Counted from the stretch's first letter, positions 8,103 to 15,160 are shown. The stretch is DNA of 28,352 nt from UBA7485 sp050945075 (GCA_050945075.1 JBMNSG010000018.1:1-28352), one strand, 5' to 3'. Made by a program: numbers and translations. Notes: generated from the letters alone by a model not told the origin.

Positions 8103-8807
8103 TTAATCGATCAGCGTTCCTATATGTTCGCCGTCTACTGCTTTAACAAGGTTTTTCGGATCGTTTAATCCGAACACCTGAACTGGCATATGATTTTCCC
8201 GGCATAGAGTGATCGCAGTCAGGTCCATAACCTTAAGCTGTCTGTCCATAACTTCCTGATAAGTCAGGCTGTCATAACGGACCGCATCCGGATGAGTGAC
8301 CGGATCCGCACTGTATACTGCGTCGACATTCTTCGCCAGAAGGATAATATCGGCATCAATTTCCACCGCTCTCAGGGAAGCTGCAGTATCCGTTGTGAAA
8401 AACGGATTCCCGGTTCCCGCGGCAAAAACGACGATTCTTCCCTTTTCGAGATGACGGATTGCTTTCCTTTTGATGTAAGGTTCGCATACTGTTTTCATCT
8501 CGATGGCACTCTGGACCCTGGTAGGCAGATCAAGACGTTCAAGAACATCCTGGAGCGCCATAGCATTGATGACAGTCGCCAGCATACCCATATAATCGGC
8601 AGATGACTTGTCCATATTTTCTGCATAGCGTCCGCGCCAGAAATTCCCTCCGCCGACGACAATCGCGATCTCAACGCCCTGAAGCGCAATTTTCTTGATC
8701 TCTCTGCAAATCTCTTCGACTACGGTAGGATTGATCCCGAAGCCTTCTTCGCCTGCAAGAGCTTCACCGCTCAGTTTAATCAGTACTCTGTGGTATTTCG
8801 GTTCCAT
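8103..8807 (-). CDS. pyrH: UMP kinase
   Basis: PyrH phosphorylates UMP to UDP in pyrimidine nucleotide synthesis and belongs to the amino-acid-kinase fold. The 234-residue protein shows VLIKLSGEALAG, the nucleotide-binding VVGGGNFWRG, GTGNPFFTTDTAASLRA and LLAKNVDAVYSADP, all diagnostic. AGGAGG precedes the ATG by 6 bases and a strong promoter lies about 25 bases upstream. In most bacteria rpsB-tsf precede pyrH; here the upstream neighbour is an unrelated small gene, so pyrH-frr is transcribed on its own. Confidence 0.97.
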   Translation of the reverse strand: MEPKYHRVLIKLSGEALAGEEGFGINPTVVEEICREIKKIALQGVEIAIVVGGGNFWRGRYAENMDKSSADYMGMLATVINAMALQDVLERLDLPTRVQSAIEMKTVCEPYIKRKAIRHLEKGRIVVFAAGTGNPFFTTDTAASLRAVEIDADIILLAKNVDAVYSADPVTHPDAVRYDSLTYQEVMDRQLKVMDLTAITLCRENHMPVQVFGLNDPKNLVKAVDGEHIGTLID

Positions 8808-8829
8808 AATTTCCTCCTGTATCTTTATA

Positions 8830-8858
8830 ATTATAACCTGACACAGGCATCAAGGCAA
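8830..8858 (-). promoter_or_regulatory. Sigma-A-type promoter for pyrH-frr
   Basis: On the minus strand TTGCCT (8853-8858) is separated by 17 bases from a perfect TATAAT (8830-8835). The predicted start of transcription is close to 8823, leaving a leader of about 15 bases before the pyrH ATG. Confidence 0.8.
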
Positions 8859-8861
8859 CTA

Positions 8862-9110
8862 TCATACAGGACCCATATCCCGGTAATATGATTTTACAGC
8901 ATTCTGAAGCCGGAAAAGTCCGATCAGTCCGAGAATCAGGCAGTGACGGTACCGTTCATCAATCTCTTTCCGGGCGATTGCTTTTTTCTGCCCGAGAATT
9001 CTACCGCTTAATTTATCGAGAAATATTTCTCTTTCCTTTTCGTTTTCAAATTCAGGCACGGAAACTGCAGGACCAACCATTTTTCGATAATCACAGTATT
9101 TCTTCTTCAT
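8862..9110 (-). CDS. Small protein of unknown function (82 aa)
   Basis: I do not recognise this protein. It starts MKKKYCDYRKM, is basic, and has a helix-rich middle (ENEKEREIFLDKLSGRIL). A short hydrophobic stretch (CLILGLIGLFRLQ, about residues 57-69) is too short and polar-flanked to be a confident membrane segment. Support that it is a gene: a good promoter (9153-9180) about 40 bases upstream and a GGAT/AGG ribosome binding site 6-10 bases before the ATG. Its stop lies just upstream of the pyrH promoter, and no terminator separates it from pyrH, so some read-through into pyrH is possible. No function can be inferred from the neighbours. Confidence 0.55.
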   Translation of the reverse strand: MKKKYCDYRKMVGPAVSVPEFENEKEREIFLDKLSGRILGQKKAIARKEIDERYRHCLILGLIGLFRLQNAVKSYYRDMGPV

Positions 9111-9152
9111 ACAACCTATCCTGATTTAATATTTTTGACAGTTCATATTGAA

Positions 9153-9180
9153 ATTATAGCTTATATTTTTATGGAATCAA
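9153..9180 (-). promoter_or_regulatory. Sigma-A-type promoter for the 82-aa gene
   Basis: Minus strand TTGATT (9175-9180), 16-base spacer, perfect TATAAT (9153-9158). The expected transcript starts near 9146, about 36 bases before the ATG at 9110. Confidence 0.65.
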
Positions 9181-9223
9181 GATCCATTTGTAATCGTTAT
9201 ATTTTAAACCAGTGATAACGAAT

Positions 9224-9251
9224 TTGATTCAAAATCAGTTAAGATGATAAT
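9224..9251 (+). promoter_or_regulatory. Possible plus-strand promoter for a small RNA
   Basis: TTGATT (9224-9229), 16-base spacer, GATAAT (9246-9251); four and five of six consensus bases match. It points away from the 82-aa gene and toward the stem-loop element at 9281-9345. In an A/T-rich stretch such a match can arise by chance. Confidence 0.35.
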
Positions 9252-9257
9252 GCGGCA

Positions 9258-9415
9258 TAAAAACTGGTATATAAAAGATAATGGCTGGTCATTCCTCTAA
9301 GCCATACTTCCGCCGAGCGGGCCGCCCGCTCATATGATCAGCCATAAGCTGAAAACAATGATGTTTTAAAAATGAAAAGAGCCTGAACTGACGTTCAGGC
9401 TCTTTTCATTGTCTT
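9258..9415 (+). ncRNA. Candidate structured small RNA between two small genes
   Basis: No protein-coding frame explains 9258-9394. The stretch contains a nested structure: an outer 12-bp arm (9281-9292 with 9334-9345, one G-U-type mismatch) enclosing a perfect 7-bp GC-rich hairpin (9315-9321 with 9325-9331). Another perfect 18-bp hairpin lies at 9371-9410. With the promoter-like pair at 9224-9251 this would give a transcript of about 150 bases. It does not match any riboswitch consensus I know (SAM, c-di-GMP, ZTP, fluoride and preQ1 considered). The alternatives are a DNA-level inverted repeat, such as a small mobile-element remnant, or a minus-strand structure in the leader region upstream of the 82-aa gene. 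The boundaries are inferred. Confidence 0.3.
9371..9410. terminator. Perfect 18-bp hairpin, probable terminator usable on both strands
   Basis: 9371-9388 pairs perfectly with 9393-9410 around the loop tgac. On the minus strand the T-rich run after the stem (TTTTCATTTTT) suits termination of the small gene ending at 9395; that gene's stop codon lies inside the hairpin. On the plus strand the tail TTTTCATTGTC is weaker but could end a small RNA. Confidence 0.7.
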
Positions 9416-9601
9416 AGGGTTGTATCGATTTGGGGCAGTCCCCCGAAAGTCACCGGATAAAATCTGTGACACCTGCGTCTGAAGCTGTTCTCTGGACGAT
9501 GAATGCAGTCTCCTTCGCGTTCGAGTTGTTCCATCCCAGATTACAGCTCTGTAGATACGTACGCCATTGATGACCCGCGAATCAAAGGTTTGTACTACCA
9601 T
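9395..9601 (-). CDS. Small protein of unknown function (68 aa)
   Basis: Unrecognised. It begins MVVQTFDSRVINGVRIYRAV and is followed by an Arg/Thr/Ser-rich segment (TTRTRRRLHSSSRE), so it is basic and probably cytoplasmic; there is no signal peptide or membrane helix. I chose the ATG at 9601 because GAGG stands 5 bases upstream; an ATG at 9631 would add ten residues (MYFNSDCEAE) but has no clear ribosome binding site. A perfect TATAAT at 9656-9661 lies at a suitable distance, though the -35 is poor. The last codons and the stop fall within the terminator hairpin at 9371-9410, which is unusual but seen in compact genes. Terminators bound it on both sides (9371-9410 and 9744-9778), so it is probably a single-gene transcript. 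Confidence 0.5.
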   Translation of the reverse strand: MVVQTFDSRVINGVRIYRAVIWDGTTRTRRRLHSSSREQLQTQVSQILSGDFRGTAPNRYNPKTMKRA

Positions 9602-9743
9602 TTCAGCCTCGCAATCTGAATTAAAATACATGTAACCGTTTTACTTCTTATTATCATTATAACGATGAAACTTAAAGCTATCTGAAAATCGATAAAAAAC
9701 TTTAACTGAGCAAAATTTTACCCTATAAGATTGGATCTGACCA

Positions 9744-9778
9744 TAAAAAAAGGTCCCAGCGAACGCCGGAACCTTTTC
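9744..9778 (-). terminator. Rho-independent terminator after the M23 peptidase gene
   Basis: A long stem on the minus strand (AAAAGGTTCC with GGGACCTTTT, extended by an inner CCGGCG/CGCTGG that pairs with one G-U) is followed by seven T. It ends the ftsE-ftsX-peptidase operon 27 bases after the last stop. Confidence 0.88.
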
Positions 9779-9804
9779 AGAACTTTATTCACTATTTATG
9801 ATTC

Positions 9805-11496
9805 TTACCCAAGTTCCGGGTAAAAATTCATCGGATCAACAAATTCTCCGCCAGAAAGTACACCAAGGTGGAGATGCGGTCCGGTTGACCAGCCGGTACT
9901 GCCGACATAGCCGATTACGTCGCCCTGAGCAACACGCTGTCCTTCTGACACTGCGATTGCACTCTGATGACCGTAATAAACCTGATAACCGTTATCCTGC
10001 TGGATAATGACGCAGTTGCCGTAACCGCCGTTTTCTCCGGCCAGGATAACTGTACCGTCTCCGCAGGATTTGATCGGCGTGCCGGAGCTGGCTCCTATAT
10101 CAAGGCCTTCATGACCGGACCCTGTTCCGAAAATCGGGTGAATACGATAGCCGAACAATGAAGTGATGTCATAAATACCATCCAGAGGCCAGTACCAGCC
10201 TGTGCTGGAATAACCGTTAGACCAGGTCTTGGCAGAAGCCTGAGCTTCCGCCTGTGCCTGCTGCTGGGCAGCCTCTTCAGCTGCCTTCTGAGCGGCTTCC
10301 GCATCTGCCTGTTTCTGTGCTTCTTCCTCAGCTGCCTTCTTTGCAGCATCAGCAGCCGCCTGAGCTTCTTCGTCTTTCTTCTTCTGCGCTTCCGCATCTG
10401 CTTTATCCTGAGCATCGGCTGCCTGTTTGGCTTTGTCTGTTGCCAGGGTCGTATACTGCTTCTGGGTATCGGCAACATTCTGCAGGGTTTCAGTCAGTGA
10501 AGTATCCGCAGTATTGTTGGCTTCCACCGCCTGGGCTGCTGTATCAGTTTTCTGTGCGGACTGGGCATCAGCAATGGCCTTGTCTGCAGATTCTGTGGTC
10601 TTGTCTGCAGATTCCTGAACCTTGTTAACCAGCGTCTGGGCATTATTGGAATCCGCTTTGGCATCAGTTACCAGCTGAGCTGCCTGTTTCTTGGCATCCT
10701 GCGCCTGCTGTTCCTTCTGTTTAGCTTCTTCGCGCTGCTTGGACAGTGCTTCCGCTTCGGCTTTTGCCGCAATATCCTGAATATTCTGATTGGCTGCTGA
10801 AATTGAAGATTCTTCTTCACGAATCTGGACCTTGGCGTCTGCGATCAGAGATTGGTTCTGGTCGATCAGTGACTGTTTCTGATCCGCTATATTCTGGGCT
10901 TCTTCGATTTTTGCATCGATGGAAGCCGTTTTGGACTTGACTTCTGCCTGAGCATCTTCGAGTGCTTTGACTTTCTTGGAAATGGTTGCCGCGTTCTGTT
11001 CGTATTCATCAAGCATCTGCTTGTCGGCTTCCATGATCTTTGACGACATATCCAGCTGTGTGACAACATCGGCAAAGCTGTCTCCTGAAAAGACGATATC
11101 CATATAGCCATTGTCGCTGGAATACATATACATGGTTCTGATCCGTTCGGACAGAGCCTCTTTCTGTTCGTCTTCTTTTTTGTTGGCTGCATCGAGATCT
11201 TTCTGCAGACTGTCTATTTCAGTCTGTTTTGCAGAAAGCTGTTTTTCCAGAGTCTTGCGCTGTTCCTGAAGCTTGTCAATTTCTTCATTGGCTTTGACAA
11301 GTTCCTGTTCAATCCCGTCAATTGTGTTTTGAGACATATCGATCTGATAGTTGGCATCGTCGATATTTGACTGGGACTGAGTAATCTGATCCTTGAGTTC
11401 CTCGGTAGTGGATGCCAGAACCGGCGCCGTAAGCGCAAAGATCATGACGATTGCGAGGATTAAGATCAGCTTTCTTTTTTTCGAAGTATGTTTCAT
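9805..11496 (-). CDS. Secreted coiled-coil M23 (LytM) peptidoglycan hydrolase, PcsB/CwlO/EnvC-like
   Basis: The 563-residue protein has a Sec signal peptide (residues 1-28, cleavage likely after PVLA), a long coiled coil (about 30-240), and an Ala/Gln/Lys/Glu-rich low-complexity segment (about 240-420, many AEEEAQKQADAEAA-like stretches). A C-terminal M23 domain (about 445-560) has the zinc-site motifs HEGLDIGA and HLHLG. M23 enzymes cut peptide cross-bridges in peptidoglycan. It is the third gene after ftsE and ftsX (37 bases after ftsX), and in Bacillota and Proteobacteria FtsEX activates just such a coiled-coil hydrolase through its extracellular loop. Function in septum splitting or elongation is therefore inferred. 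In streptococcal PcsB the catalytic domain is CHAP; here it is M23 as in CwlO-like or EnvC-like systems. GGAAGG lies 9 bases before the ATG. Confidence 0.9.
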   Translation of the reverse strand: MKHTSKKRKLILILAIVMIFALTAPVLASTTEELKDQITQSQSNIDDANYQIDMSQNTIDGIEQELVKANEEIDKLQEQRKTLEKQLSAKQTEIDSLQKDLDAANKKEDEQKEALSERIRTMYMYSSDNGYMDIVFSGDSFADVVTQLDMSSKIMEADKQMLDEYEQNAATISKKVKALEDAQAEVKSKTASIDAKIEEAQNIADQKQSLIDQNQSLIADAKVQIREEESSISAANQNIQDIAAKAEAEALSKQREEAKQKEQQAQDAKKQAAQLVTDAKADSNNAQTLVNKVQESADKTTESADKAIADAQSAQKTDTAAQAVEANNTADTSLTETLQNVADTQKQYTTLATDKAKQAADAQDKADAEAQKKKDEEAQAAADAAKKAAEEEAQKQADAEAAQKAAEEAAQQQAQAEAQASAKTWSNGYSSTGWYWPLDGIYDITSLFGYRIHPIFGTGSGHEGLDIGASSGTPIKSCGDGTVILAGENGGYGNCVIIQQDNGYQVYYGHQSAIAVSEGQRVAQGDVIGYVGSTGWSTGPHLHLGVLSGGEFVDPMNFYPELG

Positions 11497-11533
11497 AACA
11501 AAAGCCTTCCGTCCTTAAGAATTATTTGGGTTA

Positions 11534-12451
11534 TCAGACATCCAGGAATTTCCTGGTTGCTATTACGGCTCCGACAGCTCCGATTACAATCCCGTACAGG
11601 ATAAAGATCAGAGAAAGCTGGCCGAAAACCATATTTGGAGAAATCAGTGAATTTGAAACATTAAGCATAACCGATCCGTTGACCATTCCCAATACATACA
11701 GGTAGGCCAGCCGGATAAACAAGACCGCAGCAGCTGCGGAAATCGTACCGAGCAGAATCCCCTCAAGAACAAACGGTGCCTGAATGTAACGGTCAGTAGC
11801 ACCGACATATTTCATGATCTGGATTTCGCGGCTTCTGTTTACAACGGTAAGGCGGATGGTGTTGTAGATCAGGAACAGTGCGATAACTGACATGATCACA
11901 AGCATGACAATCGAAACAACGTTAATGAAATGATTGAATCTCAGAAGCGAATTGATGTAATTCTCTCCATACTTGACATACTCAACACCATTGTCTTTCA
12001 GACTGTTGGCTGCTGTAACGATACTCTGGATATCTTCACCGTTTTTCGCTGTGACGATATACGATTCAGGAAGCGGATTGTCGGAAGACGAGTAGGATCC
12101 GAGCAGATCTGTATAATCCTGAAGCTGTGAAGAAAAGTTATCGAGCGCTTCCGCCTTGGTTTCAAAACGGATACTGTCGGTGTTGGGATCCGACTTCAGT
12201 GTTTCGTAAATTGTTTCCTTCTGTGCATCCGTCGTTCCGTCTTTCAGGAATACCTTGATCTCCAGATTACTTTCCACATTGGCGGTCATCTGCTGGATAT
12301 TTGACGAGAACAGGATAAAAACGCCCAGGATAATCAGTGCCGCAACGATGGACACCGCAGCCGCGGTTGTCATCAGAGCATTACGAGTCAGGCTCTGAAA
12401 AGCTTCACGGAAAATACTTGGCGCGTAAGTCGGTTTCTCACGAGAGGGCAT
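11534..12451 (-). CDS. ftsX: Cell-division ABC transporter permease FtsX
   Basis: FtsX is the membrane half of FtsEX, which couples ATP hydrolysis in the cytoplasm to activation of a wall hydrolase outside. The 305-residue protein has the expected topology: a short cytoplasmic N-terminus, one membrane helix (about 25-50), a large extracellular domain (about 55-165), and three C-terminal membrane helices with the cytoplasmic NRSREIQIMKYVGATDRYI loop that contacts FtsE. The start ATG lies inside the end of ftsE (14-base overlap) with AAGGGAA before it, so translation is coupled. No missing segments were seen. The extracellular domain is the part expected to bind the M23 protein encoded next. 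Confidence 0.96.
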   Translation of the reverse strand: MPSREKPTYAPSIFREAFQSLTRNALMTTAAAVSIVAALIILGVFILFSSNIQQMTANVESNLEIKVFLKDGTTDAQKETIYETLKSDPNTDSIRFETKAEALDNFSSQLQDYTDLLGSYSSSDNPLPESYIVTAKNGEDIQSIVTAANSLKDNGVEYVKYGENYINSLLRFNHFINVVSIVMLVIMSVIALFLIYNTIRLTVVNRSREIQIMKYVGATDRYIQAPFVLEGILLGTISAAAAVLFIRLAYLYVLGMVNGSVMLNVSNSLISPNMVFGQLSLIFILYGIVIGAVGAVIATRKFLDV

Positions 12452-13130
12452 CAGTATACGTTCCCTTCATGCTGTCTGAAACCAGACGGCCGTCTTCCAG
12501 GACCAGAAGTCGTTTCTGCATCCGGTTTACCATTTCCGCGTCATGCGTTACAACGACAACAGTCGTACCATGACGGTTGATTTCCTGTAACAGAACCATG
12601 ATTTCCCGGCTCGTCTCCGGATCGAGGTTCCCGGTCGGTTCGTCACAGATCAGGATACTCGGGTTGTTGATGATGGCTCTGGCAATAGCGACTCGCTGCT
12701 GTTCCCCGCCTGACAGTTCATTCGGATACCGGTCTGCCTTGTCGGCCAGGCCGACCATTTCCAGTGCCAGCGGCACTTTTTTGCGGATCTTTGATTCCGG
12801 TCTTCCGATGATTTCCATAGCATAGGCTACATTTTCATATACATTTTTATTCTCGAGCAGACGGAAATCCTGGAATACAACGCCGATTTTGCGTCTTAAA
12901 TACGGTATTTCCTTTTTGGTAAGCTGCGAGATATCATGGTTGCGGATCTTTACAGTACCTTTAGTCGGACTCAGTTCCCGCTGCAGGAGCTTGATAAACG
13001 TCGATTTACCAGCACCGCTTCGCCCGACCAGAAAAACGAATTCGCCCTTATCTATAAACAAGTTGATGTTATTAAGCGCGTCAACGTCATTCTTGTCGTA
13101 AGTTTTGCTTACGTTAATGAATTCAATCAT
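12438..13130 (-). CDS. ftsE: Cell-division ABC transporter ATP-binding protein FtsE
   Basis: FtsE is the ATPase of FtsEX. The 230-residue protein has Walker A GRSGAGKST, the Q-loop (GVVFQDFRLL), the ABC signature LSGGEQQRVAIARA, Walker B LICDEPTGNLD and the switch histidine in VVVVTHD. Its first residues MIEFINVSKTYDKN are typical of FtsE. GGAGG lies 8 bases before the ATG and a good promoter is 35-65 bases upstream, so ftsE leads a three-gene operon with ftsX and the M23 hydrolase, closed by the terminator at 9744-9778. Confidence 0.97.
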   Translation of the reverse strand: MIEFINVSKTYDKNDVDALNNINLFIDKGEFVFLVGRSGAGKSTFIKLLQRELSPTKGTVKIRNHDISQLTKKEIPYLRRKIGVVFQDFRLLENKNVYENVAYAMEIIGRPESKIRKKVPLALEMVGLADKADRYPNELSGGEQQRVAIARAIINNPSILICDEPTGNLDPETSREIMVLLQEINRHGTTVVVVTHDAEMVNRMQKRLLVLEDGRLVSDSMKGTYTDALS

Positions 13131-13164
13131 GATTTTCCTCCGGCAAAATCTTTGCCTTTTCTGT

Positions 13165-13194
13165 ATTATACCTTAATGTTTGCTTAATCCGCAA
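13165..13194 (-). promoter_or_regulatory. Sigma-A-type promoter of the ftsEX operon
   Basis: Minus strand TTGCGG (13189-13194), 18-base spacer, perfect TATAAT (13165-13170). Transcription would start about 27 bases before the ftsE ATG. Confidence 0.75.
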
Positions 13195-13283
13195 GATTTC
13201 CCCACTCTTTACGGAAAAACTCTTAAGAAACGGACCTGAAGGCCGTTCTGAGTTATTATATCCGAGATTCCTGATGATAAAAT

Positions 13284-13313
13284 AAAAAAGTCAGTCTGAA
13301 GTTCAGACTGACT
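13284..13313 (-). terminator. Rho-independent terminator after the 61-aa gene
   Basis: A perfect 11-bp stem (13289-13299 with 13303-13313) has a three-base loop and is followed on the minus strand by a run of T (13284-13289). It may also end metK transcripts, since no terminator is seen right after metK. Confidence 0.85.
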
Positions 13314-13325
13314 AAAACGTAAAAC

Positions 13326-13511
13326 TTATTTCATGTTATCCGGAGTCTTTCCGGAGCTGGAAACATTGTAGGTTTCCTTTTCCTCACGCTTCAGGGTTTC
13401 TCTGATCTGATAAATTCTGCTTTTCTGACGGGCTTTGTTTTCGTGCCTGCAGACAATATCTTCCAGATGGCTTCTCTGAACCGTTTTAATGCTGATCCCA
13501 TTCCGACTCAT
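13326..13511 (-). CDS. Small basic protein of unknown function (61 aa)
   Basis: Unrecognised. The protein (starting MSRNGISIKTVQRSHLED) is strongly basic and predicted mostly helical in the middle (RIYQIRETLKREEKET), with a polar tail SSSGKTPDNMK; it has no signal peptide or membrane segment. Evidence that it is expressed: GAGGG about 7 bases before the ATG, a TATAAT at 13583-13588 about 70 bases upstream, and a strong terminator 13 bases after the stop. It could also be read from metK, which lies 145 bases upstream without an obvious terminator between. The gap 13512-13656 is A/T-rich and I see nothing else in it. Confidence 0.5.
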   Translation of the reverse strand: MSRNGISIKTVQRSHLEDIVCRHENKARQKSRIYQIRETLKREEKETYNVSSSGKTPDNMK

Positions 13512-13656
13512 ACCGCTTCCCTCTATGCCTGTAAATGCATTGAAAATAAATTATTTCCTGAAATTTACCGGATTTTAATTACATTATACACACTTTCAGA
13601 GCATATGGAAAAGGAATTTCTGCACAAAACAAGTTCTGCAATGCTATTCAATCGAA

Positions 13657-14847
13657 TCAAGCGCGTTTTGCGGCAGCATCTTTGAGTGCTTCGGTTTTGT
13701 TGAGCTGTTCCCATGGCAGGTTCAGATCGTCACGTCCGAAATGGCCGTAAGAAGCTGTCTGCTTGTAAATAGGCCGTCTCAGATCAAGGTCGCGGATAAT
13801 TGCATGCGGGCGCAGGTCAAATACTTCAACAACAATATCTGCCAGAACATCTTCCGGGAGCTTTCCTGTTCCGAATGTGTTGACATTAACTGAAACAGGT
13901 TCTGCAACACCAATGGCATAAGCCAGCTGCACTTCCGCTCTGTCCGCCAGACCGGCTGCAACCAGATTCTTGGCAACGTGACGTGCTGCATAAGCGGCCG
14001 AACGGTCAACCTTTGTCGGGTCCTTGCCGGAGAATGCTCCGCCGCCGTGACGACCCATTCCGCCGTAAGTATCGACGATAATTTTGCGTCCGGTCAGGCC
14101 GGCATCACCCTGAGGTCCGCCAACAACAAAACGTCCGGTCGGATTAACGAAAATTTTGATATTGTCGTTATAAAGACCTTCTGCTTCCAGAACAGGACGG
14201 ATGACATAATCAGTAATATCCTTCTGAATCTGTTCGTGTGTGATATGAGCATCGTGCTGACTGGAAATAACAACAGTTTCCACGCCAACCGGTTTGCCAT
14301 TTTCATATTCGATGGTGACCTGTGACTTTCCGTCAGGACGGAGATAATCCAGGGTTCCGTTCTTTCTGACTTCAGAAAGCTTCTTTGTCAGCTTATGCGC
14401 CAGTGAAATTGGCATAGGCATCAGTTCCGGTGTTTCATTGCACGCATAACCGAACATCATCCCCTGGTCGCCTGCACCCTGTGAAAGTTCTGCATCCAGT
14501 GCGCCTTCACGATGTTCCCAGGCATTGTCGACACCCTGGGCAATATCCGGAGACTGTTCATTAATGGCTGTCAGAACTGCGCAGGTATCGCAGTCAAAGC
14601 CATATTTGGCGCGGTCATAGCCGATTTCACGAATGGTTTCCCGTGCGATTTTTGGAATATCGACATAACAGTTTGTTGAAATTTCACCGGCAACCAGCAC
14701 CAGTCCTGTGGAAACGCTGGTTTCACAGGCAACACGGCCGTTTGGATCCTGTGCATAAATTGCGTCAAGTACCGCATCCGAAATCTGATCACAGATTTTA
14801 TCCGGATGGCCTTCGGTTACAGATTCAGACGTAAACAGTGTTTTCAT
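13657..14847 (-). CDS. metK: S-adenosylmethionine synthase
   Basis: MetK makes S-adenosylmethionine from methionine and ATP. The 396-residue length is standard. Signatures present: SVTEGHPDKICDQISDAVLD at the N-terminus (ATP/methionine loop), GAGDQGMMFGYA, and GGGAFSGKDPTKVDRSAAY (phosphate-binding loop). The ATG has AAAGGA about 7 bases upstream. It is preceded by a SAM-I riboswitch with an intrinsic terminator and a near-consensus promoter, so expression should fall when SAM is plentiful. No frameshift or missing motif was seen. Confidence 0.98.
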   Translation of the reverse strand: MKTLFTSESVTEGHPDKICDQISDAVLDAIYAQDPNGRVACETSVSTGLVLVAGEISTNCYVDIPKIARETIREIGYDRAKYGFDCDTCAVLTAINEQSPDIAQGVDNAWEHREGALDAELSQGAGDQGMMFGYACNETPELMPMPISLAHKLTKKLSEVRKNGTLDYLRPDGKSQVTIEYENGKPVGVETVVISSQHDAHITHEQIQKDITDYVIRPVLEAEGLYNDNIKIFVNPTGRFVVGGPQGDAGLTGRKIIVDTYGGMGRHGGGAFSGKDPTKVDRSAAYAARHVAKNLVAAGLADRAEVQLAYAIGVAEPVSVNVNTFGTGKLPEDVLADIVVEVFDLRPHAIIRDLDLRRPIYKQTASYGHFGRDDLNLPWEQLNKTEALKDAAAKRA

Positions 14848-14893
14848 TTAATTCCTTTCCGCAGCCGGAGCTGCTGAACAAATCCCATATCCG

Positions 14894-14920
14894 AAAAAAA
14901 GCCCCGTACGTGACGGGGCT
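14894..14920 (-). terminator. Riboswitch-controlled terminator upstream of metK
   Basis: An 8-bp stem AGCCCCGT/ACGGGGCT (14900-14907 and 14913-14920) is followed by seven T on the minus strand. It lies directly after the SAM-I aptamer and before the metK ribosome binding site, the normal place for the expression-platform terminator. Confidence 0.93.
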
Positions 14921-14928
14921 GTATGTTT

Positions 14929-15028
14929 CCCATCATTCAGTCAAACTGCAGGTATTGGCACCGCTGCGTTTCCGCCGGTTGCCGGGTTTCATAGGGCCTG
15001 ATCCCTCCACCTCTCTGGATAGGGTTTA
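14929..15028 (-). promoter_or_regulatory. SAM-I (S-box) riboswitch aptamer
   Basis: Reading the minus strand, the conserved S-box blocks appear in order: AGAGAGGTGGAGGGA, then GGCCCTATGAAACCCGGC followed by AACC (kink-turn and core), then GGTGCCAATACCTGCAG. The P1 arms are CCC(T)ATC and GATGGG with one bulged base. Bound SAM is expected to stabilise the terminator at 14894-14920 and stop metK transcription. P1 boundaries are approximate. Confidence 0.95.
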
Positions 15029-15057
15029 TTCATTTGTCATTTGTAACTGCATGGCTT

Positions 15058-15086
15058 ATGATAACGCCGCAGATTGCGCTTGTCAA
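15058..15086 (-). promoter_or_regulatory. Promoter of the metK riboswitch transcript
   Basis: Minus strand consensus TTGACA (15081-15086), 17-base spacer, TATCAT (15058-15063). The predicted transcript starts near 15050, just before the SAM-I aptamer. Confidence 0.85.
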
Positions 15087-15160
15087 GAAAACTCACCAAT
15101 TTTCTGTAACTGGGTTTCATATTCCTGACTGAAGACGGATTCATTTACAAAACAGCATCA

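Noticed and set aside
9281..9345. Known riboswitch class in the stem-loop element
   Set aside because: The conserved cores of SAM, c-di-GMP, ZTP, fluoride and preQ1 classes were looked for by eye and are absent.
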